Below, one piece after another: positions 16,238-30,477 of a stretch of 45,108 bases of DNA. The first letter of the stretch is position 1. Each line of letters starts with the position of its first letter. The translations under genes and the position numbers were made by a program. The stretch spans positions 1-45,108 of the forward strand of contig NZ_JAAOIX010000017.1 of assembly GCF_011440395.1 (NCBI RefSeq). Direction: 5' to 3'. The notes beneath the pieces were generated by a model that saw only the letters and a list, made by a program, of their open reading frames with translations, ran no database searches and was not told where the DNA came from. The stretch comes from Pseudomaricurvus alcaniphilus (GTDB lineage Bacteria > Pseudomonadota > Gammaproteobacteria > Pseudomonadales > Cellvibrionaceae).

Positions 16238-18600
16238 ATGGAGAATAAGTATGGAGATATCTCCGCTATCGATGCAAGATTGGCGGAGCTCGAGCGGGAA
16301 AAACAGCAGCTCATAGATCGCAGGGAACAACTGCGCAAACCCGAGCCCACAGCCTCTGTATCAAACTTCCTCACTCCAGAGCAAAAAATAACAATTTACA
16401 GCAGACTGTTTCGTGGTCGTACCGACATTTTTGCCAATCGCTGGCAAAACCAACTAGGGCGAAGCGGCTACTCCGTCGCCTGTGACAACGAGTGGGCAAG
16501 GGGAATCTGCAACAAGCCGCGTATTAAATGCCAGGAATGCAGTCATCGCCAGTTTAGCGTGTTAAACGATCAGGTCATCTATCGTCACTTAGCAGGCTAC
16601 AGGTCGTGGGCCTCTACCCGTTGCTCCAGGACAATACCTGTTATTTGCTGGCCGCCGATTTCGACAAAGGGAACTGGCAAGAAGAAGTAAAAGCGATGTC
16701 CCGAGCCTGTGAGAGATACAGCGTACCTCATATTATAGAAATCTCACGTTCGGGCAATGGCGCCCACCTATGGGTATTTTTCAAAGATCGAATTCCGGCC
16801 AATGAAGCGCGCTTGCTGGGTTTTGGACTTCTCGATGCCGCCATGGAGATTTACCCAAATCTATCCTTCGACTCTTACGACAGGCTGTTTCCCAATCAGG
16901 ACATTCTGCCAGAAGGAGGGTTCGGCATCCTGATCGCATTACCGCTACAGCGTGAAGCAAGGCGTTCGGGCAACAGTTCATTTGTCGACACAGAATTGAA
17001 TATCATTGACGACCAATGGCAACATCTTACTCAGATAAAAAATCTTTCCAAACAAGAGATTAGCAAGCTACTTTCGCAGCTTTCCTCCAATAACAGCCTG
17101 CTTTCTGAACAGGGGGTCGCCGACAACCGCCCTCCTTGGGAGATCACAGCCAAGTCCAAGCCACTGGCTCTGGAAAACTCACCTCAACAGATAACGATAA
17201 CACTCGCCAACCACATCTATTTCGAGATTAAAGCACTACCAAGTGCCCTCTTGGCAAGATTAAGGCGTTTGGCCAGCTTTTCCAATCCGGTTTTCTTTAA
17301 GACACAGGCGCTTCGCTTTTCCACCCACGGCATCCCGCGATTTATTTCTTGTGCACGCATCGAGCAAGGTTACTTGGCTTTGCCACGCGGCTGCATGGAT
17401 GAAGCACTCGCGCTGTTGAATGAGAACCGAATCAACGTAAAGATCGATGACAAACGAGAGCCTGGCACTCAGCTTTCAGGTATAAAGCCATCATTAACCT
17501 TACGGAAAAGCCAGCAAGTTGCTGTTAGGGAAATGAGCAAACACGATGCAGGAATCCTACATGCACCTACTGCGTTTGGAAAAACCGTAACCGCTATTGG
17601 AATGATAGCCAAACGCAAGACAAACACACTTATTCTTGTACACAGCCGCCAGTTGCTTGATCAATGGCAGGAGAGATTGCGTTCATTCTTGCCAGAAACA
17701 GAAATCGGCATTATTCGCGGAGGAAAGAAAAAGCCAACGAGTATCATTGATGTAGCGACCTATCAAAGCCTGATCAATAAGAAAGACAATACAGTCTCAC
17801 CTATCGTTCAGGACTACGGTCATATCATCGTTGATGAATGCCACCACGTATCAGCACCACGCTTTGAGATGGTATTAAACGAAGTTCGAGCAAAATATGT
17901 TCTGGGCTTGACCGCCACCCCTGAAAGGCAGGACGGACACCAGAAAATTATTTTTATGGCTGCCGGCCCTATCCGCCACAAAGTAAAAAAAACAGGCGAC
18001 GAAAAGTTCGAGCAGGAGATTCAAATACACCAACTTTATGATACACCACCACAGCATCTTACCCGAACTGAAGAACGACCAAAAATTACAGATGCATACC
18101 GCTGGATAATGGAAAATGAAGCGAGAACGCAACAAATAGTGTCAGATGTGATTGGTAGTGTTCACGAAAATAGGCATCCAATCGTCCTCACTGAGAGGCG
18201 CGAACACGCCGAGATCATTAACAACCTTCTTAAAGAAAGCGGTATTGATTCCGTCGTATTAAAAGGCGCAATGAACGCCGCTGAACGCAAGCGAGTAGAT
18301 GAACATATACATTCGGCGCAGGTCATAGTCGCCACCGGCAAGTACGTGGGTGAGGGTTTTGACCTACCCAGGCTGGATACATTGTTTCTCGCAATGCCCA
18401 TCGCCTGGAAAGGCACACTGGCACAGTATGCGGGAAGAATTCATCGGGAATCCGATGGTAAAACACGCGTGAGGATTCATGACTACGTTGACTGTGGCCT
18501 GGCCATGCTCCAGCGTATGTTCAACAAGCGCGAGAAGAGCTACAAGGCGATGGGTTATACCCTACTATCTATCGCCAGAAGAATCAGCCAACCTGAATGA
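16238..18600 (+). pseudogene. TOTE-type primase-helicase, frameshifted
   Basis: Two overlapping frames make one protein of about 787 residues. The first (16238 to about 16605) has a coiled-coil start (AIDARLAELEREKQQLIDRR) and a four-Cys segment (CDNEW...GICNKPRIKCQEC). The second (from 16606, frame -1) has the archaeo-eukaryotic primase motifs A-A-D-F-D-K and S-G-N-G-A-H-L-W, then an SF2 helicase: P-loop A-F-G-K-T, D-E-C-H-H, G-L-T-A-T-P-E-R, and Q-Y-A-G-R-I-H-R. The break falls at H-L-A-G-Y-R/V-G-L-Y-P, where one missing base near 16603-16605 restores the family reading. This architecture belongs to the TOTE conflict systems. Either a recent inactivation or a sequencing error; all motifs are otherwise preserved. 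Confidence 0.85.
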
Positions 18601-18633
18601 GGCAGAACGACAGGAAACTTTGCTGATGTAGCA

Positions 18634-18829
18634 GGCGTCCATATTATTCCTGGACGCCCTCACTTCATGTTCGCTGATACCATGTCAGCAACAATTTACC
18701 ACCCATGGTATCACTGCTCATTACTTTACAGCGCGCAATAGATACCATGAAAAATACCATTGATAATGCAGATTATATTATCAACCAGATTGTATAAATT
18801 CTTATAAATCAATGAGTTAAAAAATACGG
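18634..18829 (+). repeat. Island boundary-type element, copy C, at the guaA junction
   Basis: GGCGTCCA...TGGACGCC hairpin (18634-18658), ATACCATG...CATGGTAT pair (about 18676-18712), CAGCGCGCAATAGATACCAT leading into the 19-mer ATACCATGAAAAATACCAT (18742-18760), then GATAATGCAGATTATATTATC, and the guaA stop. It is the island/core junction. Confidence 0.7.
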
Positions 18830-20407
<1,578 letters not shown>

Positions 20408-20535
20408 TGAGCTATCTCGAGAGCGTTAAAATATGAGTGCACCGCCTGCTGGGTTGCCAACGGCGCTTACTGGTACCTGCTTGGCTACCTGCTGATGCTT
20501 ACCTGCAAACTGCGACTACCTGACTGACGTAGAGA
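20408..20535. other. guaB-guaA intergenic with four TACCTG motifs
   Basis: TACCTG recurs at 20474, 20486, 20500 and 20517 (CAGGTA on the transcribed strand). Meaning unclear; it could be part of a leader or processing region for guaA. Confidence 0.3.
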
Positions 20536-20567
20536 GCACCGCGGCCGGCAACAACCGGCCGCGGTGC
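20536..20567 (-). terminator. Strong hairpin after guaB
   Basis: A perfect 13-bp stem (20536-20548 with 20555-20567) around a 6-base loop, placed 8 bases after the guaB stop. No T-run follows, so it may act as an attenuator or an mRNA 3' end stabiliser rather than a full terminator. Confidence 0.5.
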
Positions 20568-20574
20568 ACAATGT

Positions 20575-22050
20575 CTAGCGGCTGCCCACCGGGTAGTTGG
20601 GCGCTTCCTTGGTGATCTGCACATCGTGCACATGGGATTCGCCCATGCCCGCGGATGTGACGCGCACAAACTTCGGTTGGGTGCGCATGGTTGCGATGTC
20701 GCTGCTACCGGTGTAACCCATGGCGGAGCGTACGCCACCCATCATCTGGTGAACGATCACCGCCAGCGGCCCCTTGTAGGGCACGCGCCCTTCAATGCCT
20801 TCCGGCACCAGCTTTTCGGTGCCCTGGCTGGCGTCCTGGAAATAGCGGTCGGAAGACCCCTGGGTCTTGGCCATGGCCCCCAGTGAGCCCATGCCGCGAT
20901 AGGCCTTGTAGGTACGACCCTGGTACAACTCCACTTCGCCCGGTGCCTCTTCGGTACCGGCAAACATGGAACCCATCATCACTGCGTGGGCGCCGGCCAC
21001 GATGGCCTTGGCCAGGTCGCCGGAGTAGCGGATGCCGCCGTCGGCAATCACCGGCACACCGGTGCCTTCCAGTGCCGCAGCCACGTCGGCCACGGCGGTA
21101 ATCTGCGGCACACCCACGCCACTGACAATACGGGTAGTACAAATGGAGCCCGGACCGATACCCACCTTGACGCCATCGGCGCCGGCTTCAACCAGTGCCA
21201 GGGCCGCTTCGGCGGTGGCGATATTGCCGCCAATCACCTGCATATCCGGGTATTGCTGCTTGATTTTGCGCACCCGATCGAGCACGTTTTTGGAGTGGCC
21301 GTGAGCGGTATCCACCACCAGCACATCCACGCCGGCGGTAACCAGCGCCGCCACCCGGTCATCGGTATCCGGGCTGGTACCCACTGACGCCCCCACCCGC
21401 AGGCGACCTTCCGGGTCCTTGCAGGAACTGGGGTAGCGCTCGGCCTTGTTGATATCCTTGACGGTAATCAGGCCCTTCAGGTCAAAATTGTCGTTGACCA
21501 CCAGCACCTTCTCGATCCGATGGCGGTGCAGCAGTTCCCGCACGGCGTCTGCTTCAGCGCCCTCTTTTACGGTCACCAGCTTTTGCTTGGGGGTCATAAT
21601 GCTGCTGACTTTGGCGTCCATATTGGACTCAAAACGCACATCGCGGCCGGTAACTATACCCACCAGCTTGCCGTCTTCCATCACCGGCACCCCGGAGATA
21701 TTGTTCATCTGGGTCAGTGCAACCAGGTCAGCGATGGTGGCGTTGGACTCGATGGTAATGGGGTCCTTGACCACGCCGGCTTCAAACTTCTTCACCGCCC
21801 GCACCTGGGCCGCCTGCTCCTCGATGGACATGCTCTTGTGGACGATGCCGATGCCGCCCTCCTGGGCGATGGCAATGGCCAACCGGGATTCGGTCACCGT
21901 ATCCATAGCCGCCGACACCAGCGGAATATTGAGCCGGATATCGCGGGTCAACTGGGTTTTCAGCGACACATCCTTGGCCGTTATCTGGGAATAGCCGGGC
22001 ACCAAAAGCACATCATCAAAGGTGAGTGCTTCTTGAATAATTCTTAACAT
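20575..22050 (-). CDS. guaB: IMP dehydrogenase
   Basis: 491 residues starting [19 protein letters not shown], the usual first residues; the frame is open further upstream, but nothing before this Met resembles the family. Oxidises IMP to XMP with NAD+. Tandem CBS domains lie at about 95-205; the catalytic Cys is in G-S-I-C-T-T-R (about 305), with the flap G-M-G-S-L-G-A-M near 415. First gene of the guaBA unit. Confidence 0.98.
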   Translation of the reverse strand: MLRIIQEALTFDDVLLVPGYSQITAKDVSLKTQLTRDIRLNIPLVSAAMDTVTESRLAIAIAQEGGIGIVHKSMSIEEQAAQVRAVKKFEAGVVKDPITIESNATIADLVALTQMNNISGVPVMEDGKLVGIVTGRDVRFESNMDAKVSSIMTPKQKLVTVKEGAEADAVRELLHRHRIEKVLVVNDNFDLKGLITVKDINKAERYPSSCKDPEGRLRVGASVGTSPDTDDRVAALVTAGVDVLVVDTAHGHSKNVLDRVRKIKQQYPDMQVIGGNIATAEAALALVEAGADGVKVGIGPGSICTTRIVSGVGVPQITAVADVAAALEGTGVPVIADGGIRYSGDLAKAIVAGAHAVMMGSMFAGTEEAPGEVELYQGRTYKAYRGMGSLGAMAKTQGSSDRYFQDASQGTEKLVPEGIEGRVPYKGPLAVIVHQMMGGVRSAMGYTGSSDIATMRTQPKFVRVTSAGMGESHVHDVQITKEAPNYPVGSR

Positions 22051-22430
22051 AAAGGATCCAACCTGTATTTGGATTGAACAGCCGACTTGACCCGGGCCCA
22101 CAACGCTGGGCGTGTATGGCAGGATGTGACTCGCCGGCATATTCTGTGCCGCGGCTGCCCGCCACTGTCGCATCACCGGTGGGTCTGGCGGCCAACGCCG
22201 CCATTGCTGTTCCGGGATAAACCCGCAATTATATGCCAATCGCGGCCAAAGAGGAATGCCCCCTGCGTTTGCGAAGCCCAACGGCCCCACTTGTAAGCCG
22301 TTGATTATTGATTGTTTTCCGGGTCATTCTGATGACAGCCAGGATTTTCGGCGGCAGCCAAGGCCACCCCTGCCAAAGCGGCTGCTTTCCCTCCGCCTGC
22401 CGCTTTCATCCACGCGCGAGCGGTGCGACA
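22051..22430. promoter_or_regulatory. Divergent promoter region of guaB and xseA
   Basis: About 380 bases between divergent starts. Must contain the guaBA and xseA promoters, but I could not pick out convincing -35/-10 pairs or a PurR-type site by eye. Confidence 0.4.
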
Positions 22431-23786
22431 ATGCCGGCCATGAAAGACGTCGAACCCCTACAGATCCAGCGCGATATTCTCACGGTCAGCCAGCTCAACC
22501 GCCGCGCCCGCCAGTTACTGGAGACTCATTTGCCCCTGCTGTGGGTGGAGGGGGAGATCTCCAACTTCGCCCGCCCCTCCTCCGGCCACTGGTACTTCAC
22601 CCTCAAAGACGCCAATGCCCAGGTCAAATGCGCCATGTTCCGCAATCGCAACCAGGCCGTCAGGCAGCTGCCGCAACACGGCCAGCAAGTGCTGGTGCGC
22701 GGGCGGGTCAGCCTCTACGAGGGCCGCGGCGACTACCAAATGATCGTCGAGCACCTGGAGGACGCCGGCTTTGGTGCCCTGCAACGGGCCTTCGAACAAT
22801 TGAAACACAAGCTGCTGCAGGAGGGCCTGTTCGACCCGGCCTACAAGCAGCCCTTGCCGCGCCTGCCGCGCCATATCGGCATCATCACCTCGCCCACTGG
22901 CGCCGCTATCCGCGACATCCTGCACGTGTTGCAGCGGCGCTTTCCGGCCATACCGGTATCGTTGTTCCCGGTGGCCGTGCAGGGCAGTGCGGCGGCGGGA
23001 GAGATTGTCGCCGCCCTGCAACTGGCCAACGCCCAGAGCGATTGCGACGTGCTGATCGTCGGCCGCGGTGGTGGCTCGCTGGAGGATTTGTGGCCGTTTA
23101 ATGAAGAGTCGGTGGCGCGGGCGATATTTGCCAGCCGCATCCCGGTGATTAGCGCCGTGGGCCACGAAGTGGACACCACCATTGCCGATTTTGTCGCCGA
23201 CCTGCGCGCGCCTACACCGTCTGCCGCCGCCGAGCTGTGCACCCCGGACGGCAACGAGATGCTGCAGCAGTTTGCCCGCTACCAGCAATTGTTACTGCGA
23301 GCCATCAACACCCGCATCCGCGAAGACCGCCATCGCCTCAGCGCGCGCAGCTCGCGCTTGCAACACCCGGCCCAGCGCCTGCAAGCCCAGGCCCAGCACC
23401 TGGACAACCTGGAGATTCGCCTGCGCCAGGTCGTGCAAGCCAGGCTGCAACGCCTGGCAGTGCGGCTGGACAACGTGGCCGGCCGCTGCCAGCAGGAAAA
23501 CCCGGGCACCCGGGTAGAGACTTTAGTCAAACAGGTTGAACAGCTGGGCCGCCGGCTCAATGCCAGCGTGCAACAAGTGCTGCAACTTAAGCGCCAGGCC
23601 CTGGGCCAGCAATCGGCACTGCTGGACAGCGTCAACCCGCTCAGCGTGTTGCAGCGAGGCTACTCACTGACCAGCGACACCAGCGGCAAGGTGATTCGCA
23701 GCAGCACTGACATCAACAGCGGCGATCAAATCATTACCCGACTGGGCAGTGGCAAGCTGGTGTCCACAGTCGACACTGTGGAATAA
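22431..23786 (+). CDS. xseA: Exodeoxyribonuclease VII large subunit
   Basis: 451 residues. The N-terminal OB-fold (V-E-G-E-I-S-N-F, about 40-110) is followed by the exonuclease core with G-I-I-T-S-P-T-G-A-A-I-R-D, G-R-G-G-G-S-L-E-D-L-W and G-H-E-V-D-T-T-I-A-D-F; a long Q/R-rich coiled coil (300-400) precedes the C-terminal segment N-P-L-S-V-L-Q-R-G-Y. ATG 22431 (or 22440) is chosen on alignment with the family start. The small subunit xseB is not in this window. Confidence 0.96.
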   Translation: MPAMKDVEPLQIQRDILTVSQLNRRARQLLETHLPLLWVEGEISNFARPSSGHWYFTLKDANAQVKCAMFRNRNQAVRQLPQHGQQVLVRGRVSLYEGRGDYQMIVEHLEDAGFGALQRAFEQLKHKLLQEGLFDPAYKQPLPRLPRHIGIITSPTGAAIRDILHVLQRRFPAIPVSLFPVAVQGSAAAGEIVAALQLANAQSDCDVLIVGRGGGSLEDLWPFNEESVARAIFASRIPVISAVGHEVDTTIADFVADLRAPTPSAAAELCTPDGNEMLQQFARYQQLLLRAINTRIREDRHRLSARSSRLQHPAQRLQAQAQHLDNLEIRLRQVVQARLQRLAVRLDNVAGRCQQENPGTRVETLVKQVEQLGRRLNASVQQVLQLKRQALGQQSALLDSVNPLSVLQRGYSLTSDTSGKVIRSSTDINSGDQIITRLGSGKLVSTVDTVE

Positions 23787-23850
23787 AAGCGCGACATCGC
23801 AGAGGACCTGCCAGCAGCACCATCATCACCCCAGCGCCGCGCGACGCTGG
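23763..23850. terminator. Hairpins between convergent xseA and rhodanese gene
   Basis: TCCACAG-N6-CTGTGGA (23763-23782) overlaps the end of xseA, and CCAGCG-N8-CGCTGG (23831-23850) sits between the genes with TTATT after it. Probable bidirectional termination zone. Confidence 0.45.
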
Positions 23851-24183
23851 TTATTCGTGATGATCCGGGTGCAGGTCGTCGACTCCTCCGCCGTTGACAA
23901 AGAACACCGGGTTGGTGAGTTTTCCGGCCAGTATTTCTGCCGCCCGCTGGCTGCGCATGCCGGCCATACAGATCAGGTAGACGGTTTGATCCGCACCCAG
24001 CCCCGCATCATCGATCAGCTTTTGTACTTTGCCGGCATCGATACCCGGCAGCGGCACATTGACGCTGCCGCGGCAGCGCCGGCCGGCAAACTCGTCTTCA
24101 TTGCGGACGTCGATACACAGGGGCACCGCCTGGTTTTGCAGTTGCTCGCTAAACTCTTGTACAGAAATGCTGCGGTAACTCAT
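23851..24183 (-). CDS. Single-domain rhodanese-like sulfurtransferase
   Basis: 110 residues. The active-site loop C72-M-A-G-M-R-S is complete, and the CDC25-like opening I-D-V-R-N-E-D-E-F (24-32) and G-S-V-N-V-P-L (39-45) are present. No signal peptide, so cytoplasmic. Carries persulfide sulfur. Begins 5 bases after the ArsR gene stop and is co-transcribed with it, which points to a sulfide/persulfide response. Confidence 0.93.
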   Translation of the reverse strand: MSYRSISVQEFSEQLQNQAVPLCIDVRNEDEFAGRRCRGSVNVPLPGIDAGKVQKLIDDAGLGADQTVYLICMAGMRSQRAAEILAGKLTNPVFFVNGGGVDDLHPDHHE

Positions 24184-24188
24184 CAGTA

Positions 24189-24497
24189 TTAACCTCGATC
24201 CGGACAGTACATATCTTTCAGTAAACTCACCACCCGCTGGGCCTTGTCGCCATTGAGGCGATAGTAGATGGTTTGCCCTTCCCGCCGGGTGCTCACCAGC
24301 TCCGCCTCGCGCAGGCTGGCAAGATGCTGGGACAGCGCCGATTGACTCAGCGGCACAGTCTGGTTCAACTCACCCACAGACAACTCCTTGCCCAGCAGAG
24401 TGCAGACAATCATCAATCGATTTTGATTCGCCAGCTGCTTTAACAACGCGGCAGCTGCACCGGCATGCTGCAGCAGATCGGACATATCCGCACCCAT
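24189..24497 (-). CDS. ArsR-family repressor, BigR/SqrR-like persulfide sensor
   Basis: 102 residues with the winged helix of ArsR proteins (SVGELNQTVPLSQSALSQHL, about 40-59; wing STRREGQTIYYRL). There is no ELCVCDL metal site. Instead two Cys, C32 in the helix before the HTH and C98 near the C-terminus, correspond in placement to the dithiol pair by which SqrR and BigR sense persulfides. Together with the adjacent rhodanese this supports sulfide sensing (inference). Likely autoregulated through the palindrome at 24527-24540. Confidence 0.9.
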   Translation of the reverse strand: MGADMSDLLQHAGAAAALLKQLANQNRLMIVCTLLGKELSVGELNQTVPLSQSALSQHLASLREAELVSTRREGQTIYYRLNGDKAQRVVSLLKDMYCPDRG

Positions 24498-24526
24498 AAC
24501 CCTTACCTCGGGAACACAATAGTATA

Positions 24527-24540
24527 TTAGATAGATCTAA
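24527..24540. promoter_or_regulatory. Palindrome TTAGATAGATCTAA, probable ArsR operator
   Basis: Six-base arms TTAGAT/ATCTAA around AG, in an AT-rich stretch 30 bases before the ArsR start. Position and symmetry suit an ArsR dimer site. Confidence 0.5.
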
Positions 24541-24588
24541 ACTAGAAGAACTGAGAAAGATTGCCAGAAACAAATCTCGCCTCTGCTA

Positions 24589-25062
24589 TTAAACTGACTC
24601 CAGCAGTACCACGGCATAGGCGGCAATGCCCTCTTTGCGGCCGGTAAAGCCGAGCTTTTCCGTGGTGGTAGCCTTGATATTGACCTGCTCCAACTCCGCC
24701 TCGAGATCCGCCGCCACTCGCTCCACCATGGCATTGATATAGGGTGCCATGCGCGGCGCCTGGGCGACAATCGTCATGTCGGCATTGGCTAGGCGGTAGC
24801 CCTTGCCCTTCACCATCGCGAACACCATGCGCAACAGGGCGCGGCTGTCGACGTTGCGAAAACTGGCATCGTTATCGGGAAAGTGACGCCCAATATCGCC
24901 CAGTGCCACAGCACCGAGCAGGGCATCACACAGTGCGTGCAACAGCACATCGCCATCGGAGTGGGCGATCAGGCCGTGACTGTGCGGTATCGCCACGCCG
25001 CCAATCACGATCTTCTCCCCCGCGCCAAAGGCGTGCACGTCGTAACCATGACCAATTCTCAC
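24589..25062 (-). CDS. ispF: 2-C-methyl-D-erythritol 2,4-cyclodiphosphate synthase
   Basis: 157 residues, normal length. Starts [12 protein letters not shown] with the zinc-binding D8-x-H10; other family marks are [19 protein letters not shown] and the [10 protein letters not shown] end. Fifth step of the MEP isoprenoid pathway. Follows ispD by 46 bases. Confidence 0.97.
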   Translation of the reverse strand: MRIGHGYDVHAFGAGEKIVIGGVAIPHSHGLIAHSDGDVLLHALCDALLGAVALGDIGRHFPDNDASFRNVDSRALLRMVFAMVKGKGYRLANADMTIVAQAPRMAPYINAMVERVAADLEAELEQVNIKATTTEKLGFTGRKEGIAAYAVVLLESV

Positions 25063-25108
25063 CAGCTAGTCTCCCGTTTGCTTGCGGCTTTAAATTCAGG
25101 TTTACAGT

Positions 25109-25837
25109 TTAGCGGCGCTCCGGCTGGCGCAGCAGCAGCTCCGCCAACAGCAGGTCTTCCGGCCGGGTAATTTTTATATTGTCGCTGCGCCCCTCCACCA
25201 TCAGCGGGGTAAACCCGGCCGCCTCCAGCGCCGAGGCTTCGTCGGTGATGACCAACCCCTGTTCCAGGGCATCCTGCAGGGCCTGCAGCAGCGGCGCAAA
25301 ACGAAACAGTTGCGGCGTCAGCGCGCGCCAGAGCGCACTGCGGTCAACGGTTTCCCGGATACCGCGATCTGCGTCGGCACGCTTCAGGGTATCGCTGACT
25401 GGCGCGCCGAGAATGCCTCCCACCGGGTGCTCGGCGACCGCCGCCAGCAGGCCCTCGATGTCGTCGATGGTTACACAGGGGCGCGCCGCATCGTGCACCA
25501 GCACCCAATCCGAGGGCTGCAGCCGCTGGCGCAGCAAGCGCAGGCCATTCAATACCGAATCGCTGCGCTCGGCACCGCCCTCCGCCACTTCAATGCGGGG
25601 TTGGGAAAATACCGGCAAATCGCGCCAGCCGTCGTCATCCGGGCTGACCAGCACCACCAGCCCCTGTAGACCGGGCAGGCGCAGCAGCAGCTCCAAGGTA
25701 TGCTCGAGTATGGTTTTGTGGTGGATGCGCAGATATTGCTTGGGCTGGCTGGCCCCCATACGGGCGCCGACTCCCGCCGCCGGCACCACGGCCCAGAAGC
25801 GAGTTGTTGCAATACTGGAATTCATTGGCCTGGTCAC
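25109..25837 (-). CDS. ispD: 2-C-methyl-D-erythritol 4-phosphate cytidylyltransferase
   Basis: 242 residues from a GTG 3 bases after the ftsB stop; an in-frame ATG at 25825 would shorten it by four residues and is equally plausible. The CTP-binding loop P-A-A-G-V-G-A-R-M-G, V-H-D-A-A-R-P and the C-terminal N-I-K-I-T-R-P-E-D-L are all present. Third step of the MEP pathway. Order ftsB-ispD-ispF is the usual gammaproteobacterial one. Confidence 0.97.
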   Translation of the reverse strand: MTRPMNSSIATTRFWAVVPAAGVGARMGASQPKQYLRIHHKTILEHTLELLLRLPGLQGLVVLVSPDDDGWRDLPVFSQPRIEVAEGGAERSDSVLNGLRLLRQRLQPSDWVLVHDAARPCVTIDDIEGLLAAVAEHPVGGILGAPVSDTLKRADADRGIRETVDRSALWRALTPQLFRFAPLLQALQDALEQGLVITDEASALEAAGFTPLMVEGRSDNIKITRPEDLLLAELLLRQPERR

Positions 25838-25840
25838 GCG

Positions 25841-26119
25841 CTACTCTTCCGGCTCCACCACCATATAAAAGGTCTCCCCCGGCTTGATCATGCCGAGGTC
25901 TTCACGGGCCCGCTCTTCCACTGCGTCCAGGCCCGATTTAAGCCCCCTCACCTCAGCGGCCAGAATTTCATTGCGCTGCTGCAAGCGCTGGTTTTCCAGG
26001 TCCTGGCTCTGTACTGCCCGCTGCAGGCGCACTACCGCCGCCAGGCTGCCGTCGCCGACCCAGAGCCGGTATTGCAGCACCGCGAGTAGAACCAGGAGTG
26101 TCAAGGCGAGCCATTTCAT
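25841..26119 (-). CDS. ftsB: Cell division protein FtsB
   Basis: 92 residues. A single N-terminal membrane segment (LALTLLVLLAVLQYRLW, about 4-20) is followed by a coiled coil (about 30-70) and the conserved end A-R-E-D-L-G-M-I-K-P-G-E. Bitopic divisome protein that pairs with FtsL and FtsQ. First gene of the ftsB-ispD-ispF unit; the eno terminator lies upstream, so a separate promoter is expected within 26120-26185. Confidence 0.95.
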   Translation of the reverse strand: MKWLALTLLVLLAVLQYRLWVGDGSLAAVVRLQRAVQSQDLENQRLQQRNEILAAEVRGLKSGLDAVEERAREDLGMIKPGETFYMVVEPEE

Positions 26120-26184
26120 ACGGTCGAGGTACGGTTTCCGGAATCAGGTAGGGGCAATTATGCGAACCAGTATAGCTGTAGTGG

Positions 26185-26216
26185 AAATAAAAATGGGCCG
26201 GAAATACCGACCCATT
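26185..26216 (-). terminator. Intrinsic terminator of eno
   Basis: On the minus strand AATGGG...CCCATT forms a stem (26211-26216 with 26092+100 offset, i.e. 26192-26197), extended by inner C-G pairs, followed directly by TTTTATTT. A second G/C-rich stem (CCCTC...GAGGG, about 26235-26262) lies between it and the eno stop. Confidence 0.75.
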
Positions 26217-26284
26217 AAGCAATCTGTCGAGCTGCCCTCACCGCGCCAGGCGCAGCGAGGGTCTATGCAGCCGTCAGCCAGTCC

Positions 26285-27643
<1,359 letters not shown>

Positions 27644-27693
27644 TCAATTTAGTGTCACTTCCAGTGCCCGAAATCTACAGGTTTCAAGCACTT

Positions 27694-27722
27694 ACTGGAT
27701 CCCCGCCTGCGCGGGAATGACA
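27694..27722. repeat. REP-like interspersed palindrome
   Basis: TGGATCCCCGCCTGCGCGGGAATGACA type sequence with hairpin CCCGC-CTGC-GCGGG (27702-27715). The phrase GGATxCCCGC...GCGGGAATGAC is common as a repeated intergenic element in many proteobacteria. Lies between kdsA and eno. Confidence 0.6.
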
Positions 27723-27744
27723 AAACTGAGCGCCTGGCTGGGAA

Positions 27745-28599
<855 letters not shown>

Positions 28600-28677
28600 T
28601 TATCCGTTTTCGATTAAGCCCAGAATTGAGTTTGCACCCGGGTGCGCCCCGCCGGGCAGCAGCCCGGCTTCGGCCAG

Positions 28678-30477
<1,800 letters not shown>

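Larger units (their letters stand above)
1..18829. mobile_element. Part of a genomic island inserted at the 3' end of guaA
   Basis: Everything from the window start to the guaA stop codon is accessory in character: toxin-antitoxin pairs, gene relics, helicases of conflict systems and long non-coding AT-rich stretches, against uninterrupted housekeeping genes beyond 18830. The guaA 3' end is a documented island integration hotspot in several bacteria. A diverged copy of the guaA 3' end lies at 14586-14604, and a 19-bp direct repeat recurs at 1946, 12360, 14660 and 18742. No integrase, transposase or phage gene was recognised, so the mobility genes are either left of the window or lost. The left boundary is outside the window. 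Confidence 0.75.

Noticed and set aside
1819-18829. Integron attC sites
   Set aside because: The elements lack the GTTRRRY/RYYYAAC core sites and no integron integrase is present, so I treat them as island-specific elements of unknown mechanism.
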